Source of the DNA: Prostheceraeus crozeri
Lineage: Eukaryota > Platyhelminthes > Polycladida > Euryleptidae
Assembly: GCA_907163375.1 (NCBI GenBank)
Contig: CAJQUW010008601.1
Location: 27,075 to 91,074 of the forward strand
DNA length: 64,000 nucleotides
Direction of reading: 5' to 3'
The notes beneath the pieces are model-generated. The model worked only from the letters and a program-made list of their open reading frames with translations. It did not search any database and was not told the DNA's origin. Shown here one piece after another: positions 33,714 through 45,077 of this stretch (position 1 is the stretch's first letter; every line of letters begins with the position of its first letter). Both the position numbers and the translations under genes were made by a program.

Positions 33714-35744
33714 GTGAGTTTTATGAAGAGATGGACTTGTAATCATTTGTTGAGTGAAAATAAAGACTTTTGATCAGTTGATTGAGAAGGGACACGTCTA
33801 CCAGTAGTCCAATGTCTCAAGAAATCATCAAATTCGGTCACAAAACACGAGATACACACATGATGATAACAATCAATCTTTGAAGATTTTTCTCTTCTTC
33901 ATTTTGCACTGGTTCTCTGGTCTTATAATAATAGTATATAAGAAATCGTTGCAAGGAAGAAGTCAACATTGAATTGAATACAAATAGTTCACGAATTTCT
34001 ATGGACTTGAAGCTATGATATTGCCCACACCAATCAACAAGAATGACGAGGCATAGATATGGGATGAAGGAAGACAATCGATGTACAGTATAGAGTTATG
34101 GTTACAATGAGTAAAGTTCACCTACAATTCACCAGATACATGACTGAATGACTTTTCTGAACAGAAAAATGAACCACGTCTTTACTTGTGATCATGCAGT
34201 TGGATTGGTTCTTTGTAATAAGTCCGGATACTGGCTATGATTGTACACGTATATCGTTGCTGTGCCCACCGGTGACCGGCCACGCCAGACGCGATTATCA
34301 AGCTTGGCAATAATCTAACGTGCATATGTAATTTTGTGCTAAGAAATTACATGATACAACTGAAAAAATATGAACTATCAGAAAATTTGATATACAATTG
34401 GCTTAAGCAAATAAAAACAAAGAACATATACAAATATGTATGTTATACGATGCACATTGACAACATCTTTGACATTGACAGACATGCGACGATCAATTCC
34501 AGTTGGCCCTAAAATGTCCTGCGTTAATTATTTGCAATACACAGATCCATATTTTAGTTTCAGCCTGGTGAATAACTCAAAGATCGCTATTGACATTGGT
34601 TAGCCTTATTAATAGCCAATTCCTCAGTGTGATATTCGGATTCTCACTGAAATTGTTAATGTCATGAATTCTATAGAGGGAGTTGAGTGTTTATCAATTG
34701 ATACCCCATCAGACTTCGTGTGAATATTTTTTCTTTCACTTGGATTGATAGTACTGCATTAAATTGCTGTATTACCGCTCTCATCTTCAAACATTTTTTC
34801 AGAGGAATTACTGAATGAATATTCTTGAAACTTACCATGTAATATCAGTGAATTATGCTTCATATGATATGCCGTTTCTAAGGCTTTTTGTCGCATCGCA
34901 CATTGCACAGTCGACAAGACGGCTCCATTGCCGTAATGCTTTTTTTTGCCACGATGAGGACCGTACGAAAATGGGTTCAAATTTAACCATCTGTTTCTCA
35001 TCTAACTCTTTTAGACAATTAAATATCTTTGGTTTTGGGCTATTAATTATAATATGAGTAATGCGTTTAAAAAAGCATTCTGTGCTTTTCTCCTGAATGT
35101 GCGCTGGCAACCCTAATTATATACGCCGGGCAGAAATGCATTTCAAACTCATTTCAATCATTTCTATGACCTCCAAGGCCATTGAGAGTGAAATACAATT
35201 TTGAATTTTATATCAGGAATGTGTTTCAGTCATATCTTCTGTTTGTCTTGAAATTGGCTACAGATGAAGAATATAGTCGAAATATATTGACACATGTGAA
35301 ATTCTGATGACATCAGACAACTCGGCTTTCCTACAAAAATAGTGAATGTGAGTGGACGCCAAGACATTTTAATATCAAAATGAAGTATAGAGACAAGTTA
35401 AGATAGTTGTCAAATCATGGACCTCTGACCATTAACAAAGAGCACTTAATTTCTCATTCTTCAAGTCACTTCCTTTGTTTGGCTGTTAGGTAACATAGAT
35501 ATTGATTCTGCAAGTCAGTAGTTCACTTATCAGCTCTTTGATCAACTCAGATAATTGACTTATTCTTGAGGAAAATCAGTTCGTTGATTTTTGACCTAAT
35601 TTTCCCTTTTGCAAATATTCCTACATCCACTGTGATTTAAATCTGAACAATTTACCCGATGACGTTCCTCCCAAAATATTGTGTTTCTTACAACCAGCAG
35701 TATTTGTTGTTTTTTTTCTATTTAAACACTAGACATGCCAGTGT
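33714..35744. other. RSU1 intron, no gene seen
   Basis: AT-rich, with overlapping small frames on both strands near 34815-35110 but no recognisable protein content. Confidence 0.5.
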
Positions 35745-35751
35745 GATCATT

Positions 35752-36593
35752 CAGGGTGTCCGCGCTCCCTGGAAAACCTGGGAATTTTGAGACTAATTAA
35801 AATAATAATTGCAAAATGTTGAATTCATACTTAATCTATGGTTGAAGTGGTTTCTATTTTTCCAGATTTCATTTTTCATATCTCTACTTATTTGTTACAA
35901 ATATAGCCTTCATTCTCGTACAACTGTTTTGCTTTTAGAATATTTCAGTGACTGGAATCTGCTATCATTACGGAATAATTCCAATTCCAACTTTTCCAAC
36001 TCTAGTGGTATAGTTAACTATGAACTGTTGTCGAACTCCAAATCGTTGTACAGTATGGTGAATTAGTAGCTGTGAATTCCCTCATAAACGGTGCGCGGTA
36101 TGGCGAACTATGAACTGTAGACTGCCTCATTAACGTCGTGTGGTATGAGGAATTAGGAGCCGTTCTCTATTTTGTTCTCCTCAATCCGCAAGCTTTGAAT
36201 TTGTTGCGATCGATTGTGTTTTCATTCATTTTTTCTCGAAATATAATGCAGCCGTCTGATGAATATATTGGCATTTTTATTTGGAATCACCTGCGCCTTA
36301 GAAATTCAACAAATTTCACGCCACTTTTCAATTTTATTTTCGTCAATAATATCAATTTTATGGTGTGTAGGCTCCTTAGCCACAGAACATTGGGTAGATT
36401 TTTCCCGGAATTTTTCTTTTAAATTTGACGCGTGCATTTGAGTTAAATTTCCTTGCAGAAAGTTGGAAATTTTCGTTCAAATTTGACCCCTGATTTTTGG
36501 TAAATTTCCCTGGAAAACCTGGAAAATGAATTTTGCCCTGGAAATCCTGGAAAACACCTGGAAATTTTCATTCAAATTTGCGCGGACACCCTG
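35752..36593. mobile_element. 842-bp TIR element with 7-bp target duplication
   Basis: Begins CAGGGTGTCCGCGC and ends with its exact inverse. Flanked by GATCATT on both sides (35745-35751, 36594-36600). Sub-terminal DNA repeats CCTGGAAAACCTGG-type strings at both ends. Internal short frames are not transposase-like. The superfamily is unassigned. Confidence 0.88.
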
Positions 36594-36600
36594 GATCATT

Positions 36601-37475
36601 ATAGAAGTCGAACTCATCAGATTTAAATGTCACTCACCCTACAGGCTCGGGCATTAACCCTGATAGACTTCGTAGAACTGAAAAGAACTAAGCAGTTCGA
36701 ATGTTATTGGGATAATCTGAATATCGGACGGTTTCCATCCTAGATGGCCGGGCAATGATTCAAGTAGAAGTTTGCAGAATTGTTATGCATTCAAGTTCAA
36801 AGCTTGTGTATTCACGGCTAAGTTCTTCGAGCTGCTGAAAAGTTCATCAAAGTTATTCAGGAAATTTGATAGAGGTAAATCTTCCCCTCCCCCTGTTAGG
36901 TGAGGGTTTATCAATTTTGAACTTCTATTTCATTTTAGTATGATTGCCTTTATATTAGTTTGAAATTGTTGTCACTGGATTAAATTTTCGCTGATTTCAC
37001 TATTGACATACTACTAAAAAATAATGGAACAGTAGCATAGGACAGTCGGTACTTCTTGTATAGAAAGTAATTCATCTTCAGGAAAGTCATGCTTGTAAGC
37101 ACCTTCACGCCTTTTAATAACACAGAGTGTCGGATTTCTATGTTTTAAACTTTAGTTCTGAATCTTCCTAATGGATAGAACACAATTCATGTTTTGGTTT
37201 TTGGTTTCTTGGATTTGCAAAGTGCATTAGTTTCGTGAACAGAAGACAAATCGGTCACTGGATGAAGTGTTCATGCAAGTTCACAGTCCTCGAATTCTTT
37301 ATGACGACTGCAAATTGAAGGTTGGACAGCAGAGTGATTGATTTGATAGTTTTTCATCTGTTCACAAAAACTCGATAATTGAAGAACATGCGCGTCGTTG
37401 ATCCAAGCCTGTATTGGACAGTGGAGGGAAGTGAATTTCAGCAAGTTTGAAATGTTGAGGAGAGTCATGCGCAGT
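36601..37475. other. 3' flank of the lectin gene
   Basis: Intronic to RSU1 and downstream of the antisense lectin stop codon. Presumably holds the lectin 3' UTR. No clear polyadenylation hexamer seen on the minus strand. Confidence 0.4.
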
Positions 37476-38633
37476 TTATAGGAACTTCTTCAAGCAGATG
37501 GATGGTAGGGCATATGAACAGCGAGAATAATCCATGTCTGATGAACATGACCTGACACACCAGTCCTTTCTAAAAGATTTGGATTTGATGTTCGGAGTCA
37601 GGTACCTGTTCTCTTTGGGCCCTGAGAACACCCACTGCCGATCCTTCCGTCTGATGCCAATCCAAGGACACCAGCCATTCACTAACAGATATTCCTTCAT
37701 CGAGTTGAATTCCTTTTCATCCTTGAACGTCAGCAGAGAAGATCCTCTGCGGCGACATTCCGCATCCGCAGCGGTCCATGTTTCATCCTTCTTGTTGATG
37801 TAAATGCATCCAATTTGTGGCACCTTTATCCACGGTGAGGGACATGACTTATAAAACAGCGCATTCACCACTGTGTTGTTCACGAAATGTTTCATGTCAC
37901 TGACAGTGTCATTTTTGATAGCTGACACTTGACGGCTCAATTCAGTCAATTTCTTCTTCATCACAGACGTCTCCGTGCACAGATTCCTCCTCGACTTTGA
38001 TCTCTCCTTCATCTCACTCCGCAGCTCCTTCACTTGCGCCGTTATTCCAGTCGAGAACTTCGAAAACAATGTCTTCATCTCACTGTTCTCACTCCGCAGC
38101 TCCTTCACTTGCGCCGTTATTCCAGTCGAGAACTTCGAAAACAATGTCTTCATTTCACTGTTCTCACTCCGCAGCTCCTTCACTTGCGCCGTTATTCCAG
38201 TCGAGAACTTCGAAAACAATGTCTTCATTTCACTGTTCTCACTCCGCAGCTCCTTCTTCACTTGGGCCGTTATTCCAGTCGAGAACTTCGAAAACAATGT
38301 CTTCATTTCACTGTTCTCACTCCGCAGCTCCTTCACTTGGGCCGTTATTCCAGTCGAGAAAGTCAAAAGCAACTTCTTCATATCAGCCATTTCTTTCCTG
38401 AGGTAATCAAAGTTCTCCTTATTGTCTGTTTTTGCTTCCTTTTGTTCTGCTTCAAACTGTATTAAGACATCATGGTCTGCCTGTCTTCTCTGGTAGTCTG
38501 CAAGTTGTTGCGTCTTCTCGACCATTTCCTTCACCGCCTCCTGCACATCTTGCACAGGAGAACGCTCTCCATCTGTATAGGCGAGGATTACCAAAGACAC
38601 GAAGACAATCTCCAACATGCACATCAAGTTCAT
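37476..38633 (-). CDS. Secreted coiled-coil C-type lectin, 385 aa, single exon
   Basis: The start is taken at MNLMCMLEIVFVSLVILAYT because this gives a clean signal peptide (about residues 1-20). The upstream extension of the frame opens only with a TTG. Residues 24-255 form a charged helical stalk. Between about 82 and 206 it consists of a 25-residue unit (KELRSENSEMKTLFSKFSTG then ITAQV) repeated five times, mirrored by 75-bp DNA repeats. Residues 264-384 are a C-type lectin-like domain: C264, C276, WTAADAEC (C293), WIGI, C359, C363, C372 and SICLK (C380). No EPN/QPD or WND calcium-site motif is present, so classical sugar binding is doubtful. Possible N-glycosylation at N241 and N252. The gene is antisense within the RSU1 intron. 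Likely an extracellular recognition protein. Confidence 0.9.
   Translation of the reverse strand: MNLMCMLEIVFVSLVILAYTDGERSPVQDVQEAVKEMVEKTQQLADYQRRQADHDVLIQFEAEQKEAKTDNKENFDYLRKEMADMKKLLLTFSTGITAQVKELRSENSEMKTLFSKFSTGITAQVKKELRSENSEMKTLFSKFSTGITAQVKELRSENSEMKTLFSKFSTGITAQVKELRSENSEMKTLFSKFSTGITAQVKELRSEMKERSKSRRNLCTETSVMKKKLTELSRQVSAIKNDTVSDMKHFVNNTVVNALFYKSCPSPWIKVPQIGCIYINKKDETWTAADAECRRRGSSLLTFKDEKEFNSMKEYLLVNGWCPWIGIRRKDRQWVFSGPKENRYLTPNIKSKSFRKDWCVRSCSSDMDYSRCSYALPSICLKKFL
38006..38373 (-). repeat. 75-bp coding tandem repeat in lectin stalk
   Basis: CTCCGCAGCTCCTTCACTTG-type units of 75 bp (one of 78 bp with an extra TTC, adding one lysine), nearly identical and in frame. The number of units will set the stalk length and could vary between individuals. 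Confidence 0.95.
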
Positions 38634-38690
38634 TGTGGAGGTTAAACGATGACTGTGCTGTCGCAATTGATATTCGAGGCTTGTAAATGA

Positions 38691-38698
38691 TTTAAATA
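38691..38698 (-). promoter_or_regulatory. TATA-like box for the lectin gene
   Basis: TATTTAAA on the minus strand, about 60 bp upstream of the chosen ATG. Position fits a core promoter with a short 5' UTR. Tentative. Confidence 0.35.
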
Positions 38699-39816
38699 CA
38701 TTTCCGCAGTTTTCCAGGTCTTCGTCTTATCGGGATGGCGACAGAATGATGTAAATATTGATGTCAATTCTGATTTCCGAGCGTGTCTCGGACTGTTTAT
38801 CGAAATTTCAATGCATTAATCAAAACTTTGATAAATTTCGCGCTGATATCTGATGCTTATGTCGTGAGATTCTCCTAATGTTTATCACCGCGTTTCATAC
38901 AACCCATTAGTGCAGACTGCTGAGTTTTTCCACATTTGACTGAGAATAATGACTTAATTATCTTCCTCCCTGTTATAGAAGGCAAGTTGGGGCGCATGTA
39001 TGCTCCATATTAGAGAAATGCAGCATCGGCTCTTGGCTCTTGGTCTTAAAAACTGTTGAAAAAGTCGAACACAACGCAAACACACAGGGTTGTCCATGAG
39101 TTGACTTTTCAAATTCCCACCACGAAAATCCCACCCATTCTCTCAATGACAGTTGTAGAATCTCAGAAAAGTCGTTTTCCAACAACAACGTCACCAAGAA
39201 TGTTTCTTTTCTGCTAGAGTCGTCAAAAAGATTTTTATCATTTCTGGTTTTTCGTCCTTGTGATGTAGCTTCAACCGTGAAATATTGCGATGGTTTATGA
39301 ATTCTATATAAACATATTTCAGCAACAAGGCTTGCCTTTTCATTAAAACAATTGCTTTTAAGCATCCAAATCCTATCAAGGAGTCTCATATCATGGAATA
39401 ATTCAAACAGGTTCTGTTCAACTTTTGCTGATCGTTAACTCATCATTGTTCTATGAAGCAATATTAATTAGAACTATATATTTTAAATGTTGGTTGTAGG
39501 ATACATTGAATACAAAATATTCTGCGAAAACCTGTGATGCTTGGAGCGTTGTTACTATATGCCGTGAGACCAGTGATTTCCAACACCCTCTCTTGGATGG
39601 CGGTCTATTTTATCTTATCTAAGGATTTATTATTTTGAGATAGAAACTTGAGGTGATACTAAATGCACACTTTACTGATATCGATTTTCAAAATAATGTA
39701 GGGCCAATGTTAGATATAAAGTATATTGCAAATATTATTGAGAACAAATATTTAGGCCCGATTCACCCGCATACAGTTAGTAATAAAAGCTCCACACTTA
39801 ACAAGATGGTACACTA
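38699..39816. other. Upstream of the lectin gene; no further gene seen
   Basis: A 138-codon minus-strand frame at 38973-39389 has no recognisable content. The region ends where duplication copy B begins. Confidence 0.4.
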
Positions 39817-39932
39817 TATCCATCTCGCATATTGTGCAAATAAGAATGACAAATATAAAAGAAGCAAGATGAACAAGACAAGTTGTGATTAACATTGCAG
39901 ACACTTTCATGTAATGATTAATTTAAGGCAAC

Positions 39933-40076
39933 AGGTATCTGTTCTCTTTGGGCCTTGAGAACACCCACTGTCCGTCCTTCCATCTGATGCCACTCCAAGG
40001 ACAGATTCTTCATCAAGTTGAATTCCTTTTCATCCTTGAACGTCAGCAGAGAAGATCCTCTGCGGCGACATTCCGC
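39933..40076 (-). pseudogene. C-type lectin gene fragment, copy B
   Basis: Same truncated lectin-domain piece as at 7748-7890, fused at its end to the 41-bp array. It lies 1.3 kb upstream of the intact lectin gene, in the same orientation. Confidence 0.85.
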
Positions 40077-40632
40077 AGAGGTCAGAAAGCAATGCTATCG
40101 AAGTGTAGAGAGGACATAGAGGTCGGAAATCAATGCTATCGAAGTCTTGAGAGGACATAGAGGTCGGAAATCAATGCTATCGAAGTCTTGAGAGGACATA
40201 GAGGTCGGAAATCAATGCCATCGAAGTCTAGAGAGGACATAGAGGTCCGAAATCAATGCTATCGAAGTGTAGAGAGGACACAGAGGTCGGAAATCAATGC
40301 TATCGAAGTGTAGAGAGGACATAGAGGTCGGAAATCAATGCTATCGAAGTCTTGAGAGGACATAGAGGTCGGAAATCAATGCTATCGAAGTCTTGAGAGG
40401 ACATAGAGGTCGGAAATCAATGCTATCGAAGTCTTGAGAGGACATAGAGGTCGGAAATCAATGCTATCGAAGTCTTGAGAGGACATAGAGGTCGGAAATC
40501 AATGCCATCGAAGTCCAGAGAAGACATAGAGGTCGGAAATCAATGCTATCGAAGTCTAGAGAGGACATAGAGGTCGGAAATCAATGCTATCGAAGTCTAG
40601 AGAGGACATAGAGGTCGGAAATCAATGCTATC
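40077..40632. repeat. 41-bp minisatellite, about 13.6 units
   Basis: Same unit as the array at 7891-8200, with six more units. Variant units (TCTTGAGAGG against TCTAGAGAGG) alternate, which indicates unit turnover since the duplication. Confidence 0.95.
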
Positions 40633-41287
40633 TGCCTATACGGACACAGAAGTACCCCAAAATGTGTCACAATCGTTGTCAGCTGTTGGGAATCATCGTC
40701 AAGCGCAATTTGCAAGTGCGCTCTGTCAAGGTCTACCTTTGAGAATATTTTGAAGTTGCTTTGTCTTTGGTATATCTCGTTGATAGCTGCCTGGATCCAC
40801 AAGCTTGTTGGCGGTCAGCTGATAGTCATCATACAATCTCACTTCTTCATCGGCTTTCATGACTGGAACGATTGGAGCAGTAAGTATGGGATAGGCAAGC
40901 AAGCAACGATAGGAGACGTTTGATTTCGTCATCAACCTTGATTTTGGTATTGTACATCATGGATGGTGTCTCTTGAATGTAATTATAAGGAAACGTTGCA
41001 GTAGATGGGACATTTACGTTGTCAATCGTCATAAATTGCAGTCCAATGATAACGTCCAGGCCCAAATTATTCTTGCCATGTTAAGCAAGGTTCTTACCGG
41101 TATATACACTGCAGTCACGTGCATAGGCCACCTGTCTTCCTTTGAAATACTGTTTGCACTGATATTAAATATACATTCGATTTCTCTTTGGAAAAATGAG
41201 AGTAACAACATAAGGAAACACTCTAGTTGTACAAACTCAAGAAATCGTCCAACTCGACATCATAAGACTAAACTTGTGATTGTATAA
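40633..41287 (-). pseudogene. Ty3/Gypsy retrotransposon fragment, copy B (fossil)
   Basis: Same broken polymerase fragment as at 8201-8850 at a few percent divergence. No terminal repeats. The 12.5-kb insertion begins at its edge. Confidence 0.8.
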
Positions 41288-41292
41288 TCTGC

Positions 41293-41593
41293 TTTTTCGT
41301 GATCCATGACCCATTTGAAGTGTATAATCGCAAAAAGGAAAATTTTCTAGTGCTCAGATTTTTTTTAAATGGCTAATTTTCAAAATGGCGGCTATTTTCG
41401 TTGTGTGACCTTTTCTTTTTAACTCAATGCATTTCCGAGACAAGGTAGCCGTCATAACACTATATATTGTTGTAATGCATCCATAAAATACTTGAAAGAA
41501 TTGTCAAGTAGCTGCCTGCATAGGTGACATATTTATTTTGTTAGTAGTGCGTGCAAGTTTTACCACTATTTTGCAAAAATAGAAAATATTTTT
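41293..41593 (+). repeat. Left terminal inverted repeat of composite element
   Basis: 301 bp, pairing in inverted orientation with 53512-53811 apart from scattered substitutions and short indels. Contains CAAAATGGCGGCTATTTTCG. Confidence 0.9.
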
Positions 41594-42051
41594 GAGTCTG
41601 TTTTCTCATGCAATGAAAGATTTCGCTATAGCCATACACGATGCATTAACCCATTAGATCCCGAATACAGAAGCCGATGAAATTTCAATGTTTTTTTGGA
41701 AGAATAGAGTAATTATGGACTAAATAAGCAGTATTTCCTCAAACTTTGAATATGATACATACAGTATCAGATTTACGGACATGTTCCACTTGTGGAACAT
41801 TGGGATCTTCTGACTATTATATAGCTTCAATCACAGTCTTTTTCTCTCGTAATTCTTTTGTAGCGTTCTCATGAATACTTTGCCATATATATACAACGAC
41901 CACCAGAAGAGTTTCTGTTGCTTATTGTGCAGTGCATTATATTTTGGAAATGATAAGTCCAAATTTTTTCTTAGAATTTGCAAATTTCCAAAATCTGAGT
42001 ATATTTGTTTACGCTGAATGCTTCAAACTGTCAGATGTCATCAGAGATGAA

Positions 42052-43878
42052 TCAAGAAGAGGTGTGGAAGTCGATAAAGCAATGCGAATGTAGCATTACG
42101 CCGCACTTTCGACATAAGATTTTCGTGTTCTTTTTGCACAACTTGCAACGGGATTGCCGACCGGCTGGTATGGGCAAATGGCCGCTGAAAGATCTTCGCT
42201 CCTCCTTGATCGGTGTTGACGGTCCTGATCGGCGTGCTCGTTTCAGCGTCTGAGCAAGGACTGTGCTCACGATGTTCCTGAAATCCAAAAGATATGGGCC
42301 TGCTTTTTATACGCACGTGCATTCCATTGCGAAATCTAAGCATATTACTAGTATGCCGTCTGAGACGCATGATTATAGGCCTACTTACCTTCTAAAATCG
42401 AGATGTGAGAGGTTTCCGTTGAGAGCCCGGTGCAGTCTCCATCCCGCAACGACCGCCATGTTCAGGAAGTTTGCGAACAGGTTCCACCACCACTTCTTGT
42501 TCCTCATTTGTGGTCTGTATTCGCTCAAGAATCGATCGAGTAAAGCGACGCCGCCCATATTTTTATTATAGCGGTGGATGAGAAAAGGTAAGGGAATAGA
42601 TGACCTCTTCTTCTCCTTTGACTCCGATCGGTTTGCCGCTTGGAGCTTAGAGACGGCTTCAAAGTTTCTCACAGCTATTACTGGTCTGTTATCATTTCAC
42701 TGGCATAGAACGGCCTGACCATCATTGAAACAAGAGTGGTGCCCTCTCGGTTGCTTTTTGATTTCTTGCTTTGACATCAAAGGACAATGCTCACTACGAT
42801 TTTCCATGACCGTTCCCGTACATCGCAAATTGTGCTCGGTCTTCAGCTTTCGAAAAAGGCTAGTGGAGCTGAAGAAGCAATCCATGTAGAGGGTGTGTTC
42901 CTCCTTTAAATCGAGGCACTCCGTCAAATTCAGCACTACTTGCTCTCCCAAAGGTACATGCAATGTATTGTTTTTTTTCCGGTAGAGACTTCAAATTTGA
43001 AAGGAAATCCACTTGAAGACCCAAGCACCCAAATCTTGAAGCCAAATTTGACTGGCTTTCCTTTTATGCACATTTTGCAGCTGTGCTCTCCGTAGTATGG
43101 GACCATCTGTTCGTCCAGACTCAAGTCTCTTTCAAATACACCGAACTGCAGCAAATTCCTTTGAAAAATATCTAGAAAAGGTCGTAATTTTGCAAGCTTA
43201 TCGCTTGGATCGAGGCATGCGTTATCGGACAAGTGAAAAAAGCGTTTTATATCTTGGAATCTGTTCCTGCACATTTTTCATATACAACTGGCACTTCCAC
43301 ATCTTCGTCATGCTCCAATAAAGTCCTTCATTTGGCAGAGTATTGTAGCCACTTAGAAGAAGAATTCCTGAGAATGTTTGCATCTCTGTTTTTGAAACGG
43401 CAAAAATGATGATCGCCTTTTTGAAATGCGTACTTATTTGTCTCATCGACGCAAAGATCTAGCAACTTGTCACCAAAGAACAATTTGTACATATCGATGG
43501 GATCCAATGTAGACAGCATCGGATATGCTTCTTGAAGACTGGGAAGGTCAGAGACTTGTTCTGTTGAAATCCTACTTTTCTTCAGACTTTCACCTTTTTT
43601 CCAATTGGGTTTCGATTGTCGCCGCCGCTTTTCGAGGGCTGGTCTGTTGAATCCGAAGTTTGCGGCATATCTTCACAAGCATGGTGTATCTCGACAAACC
43701 CAGGAACATCCCGAACTTCGACATCTCCGAGAGAATCGTCATTGATGTCTACCTCATAAGTCGCAAAGTTTACATTTTCAGGGGGCAAAATAACGATTTC
43801 AACATCATCTAATTCTGCATCCGAATCGGCGGAGGTAATCATTTCGGCTGCTGCTTCCACAGAGAAAAGCTTTGGCAT
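42052..43878 (-). pseudogene. piggyBac transposase (decayed)
   Basis: Starts MPKLFSVEAAAEMITSADSD with the acidic N-terminus usual in the family. The DDE_Tnp_1_7 core follows in several frames: DLSLDEQMVPYYG (first catalytic Asp), LYMDCFFSSTSLF (second), and YNKNMGGVALLDRF, where the usual GGVD aspartate is alanine. The C-terminal cysteine-rich domain is readable (CKLCKKNTKILCRKCGVMLH). At least four frame changes break it, so this copy cannot make an active enzyme. Confidence 0.9.
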
Positions 43879-44212
43879 CTGTAAATGAAAAAAAACAATG
43901 GTTTACTCTGTAGATCTAATAATCTTCAGCTTTTAGGGCCTACTCATACTACAGGTAAGCCTACACATTACTTGGAAAATAAAACAGGAGTCCCAGATAG
44001 AGACCAAAACTATGTAAAGCGGTCCGATAAAAGCTTTTGAATACGAAATAACGACATTCGGGTTCGGTCTAGGCTTTTTGATTATCATGCAATATCCTTC
44101 ACAAACGCGTACAATTTGTTCCAGAATATAGAACTACTAAAGTGATTCAAGTAACCAGACATGCTTTGCCGTGTACCTGATATTGCGTGTGCGATTATCT
44201 TCGAACGTAAGT

Positions 44213-44276
44213 GTCAGTAGCACAGGGGCTTGCACGACAGCCTGCGCTCCATAACGTAGCTGGTTCGAACCCTGCA
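44213..44276 (+). repeat. tRNA-like sequence (SINE head or tRNA pseudogene)
   Basis: A-box-like TAGCACAGGGG (44218-44228) and consensus B-box GGTTCGAACCC (44262-44272), spaced as in a tRNA gene. The ends do not form a convincing acceptor stem, and there is no long body, so it is probably a SINE fragment within the piggyBac element. Confidence 0.55.
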
Positions 44277-45077
44277 TTTCTTTTCAAAATCAAGGTTTTC
44301 TCCTGGGTGAAAATAAAGAAACCATGGATAGATTACTTTGAATAAATATCAGAGCAATAAGAATTGGGTATTTTGACATTGTTAATTATATAATCTGGCT
44401 CCTACAATAAAGCAGAACAGATATTGCTACTATATCAGCGGCACAAAAATATCAAGCTAGCCGCATATGGTCATGTGAGTCTATAGTCAGAAGATCCCAA
44501 TGTTCCACTTGTGGAACATTGTCTTATTTACTTCATCATACACACATAACATATCATTTCATGAAACTGACTGGTAATATGTAATAAACTACCTTATGAA
44601 CAGTAAATGACACAAGAAAAATTACTCACGGCTCGTTCAATGTCAGATGATATCCAATTGAAAAATGAATCGAAAATTGCCGGAATTTGAAAATTTCAAT
44701 CTGCGCTTGCAATAAAACAAACATGCAGATAATTCAAAGTGCACATAAAATATATTCTATGAAACGTTCAAAGTGCTGTAGTAAGGCAGTTAAGGAATGT
44801 GATAAAGTTTTGAATGTATTGCATCATTTTAAAAAATTGTTCCACAAGTGGAACAATGGGAGCTAATGGGTTAAGCATGGTACATTTGCATTATCTATCG
44901 GAAGAAGTACTGACCATTCAGTATTCGAGTATCAAATCATATTACAGGATGAGAGAAAAGACTTTTTTATCCAAATTTTGCTCAGAGAAGACATGTTTCA
45001 ATAACAAGATTAACAAGTTAATTCTACCAAGCCACACTACCAGGTGCTAAAACGAACTTCATTTATAGTTAGAAAAT

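Larger units (their letters stand above)
41650..44870 (-). mobile_element. piggyBac-family transposon
   Basis: TTAA target duplications at 41646-41649 and 44871-44874. Terminal inverted repeats CCCATTAGATCCC / GGGAGCTAATGGG. Sub-terminal inverted blocks contain the palindrome TGTTCCACTTGTGGAACA (near 41785 and 44500, and a variant near 44838). These are textbook piggyBac features. It sits inside the 12.5-kb composite element, which it therefore postdates. Confidence 0.95.

Noticed and set aside
37975-38465. Three plus-strand frames of 134-143 codons opposite the lectin stalk
   Set aside because: They are shadows of the 75-bp in-frame repeats of the lectin gene on the other strand.
38973-39389. 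138-codon minus-strand frame upstream of the lectin
   Set aside because: No domain, low-complexity-free but unrecognisable content, and the window offers no second copy or splice evidence.
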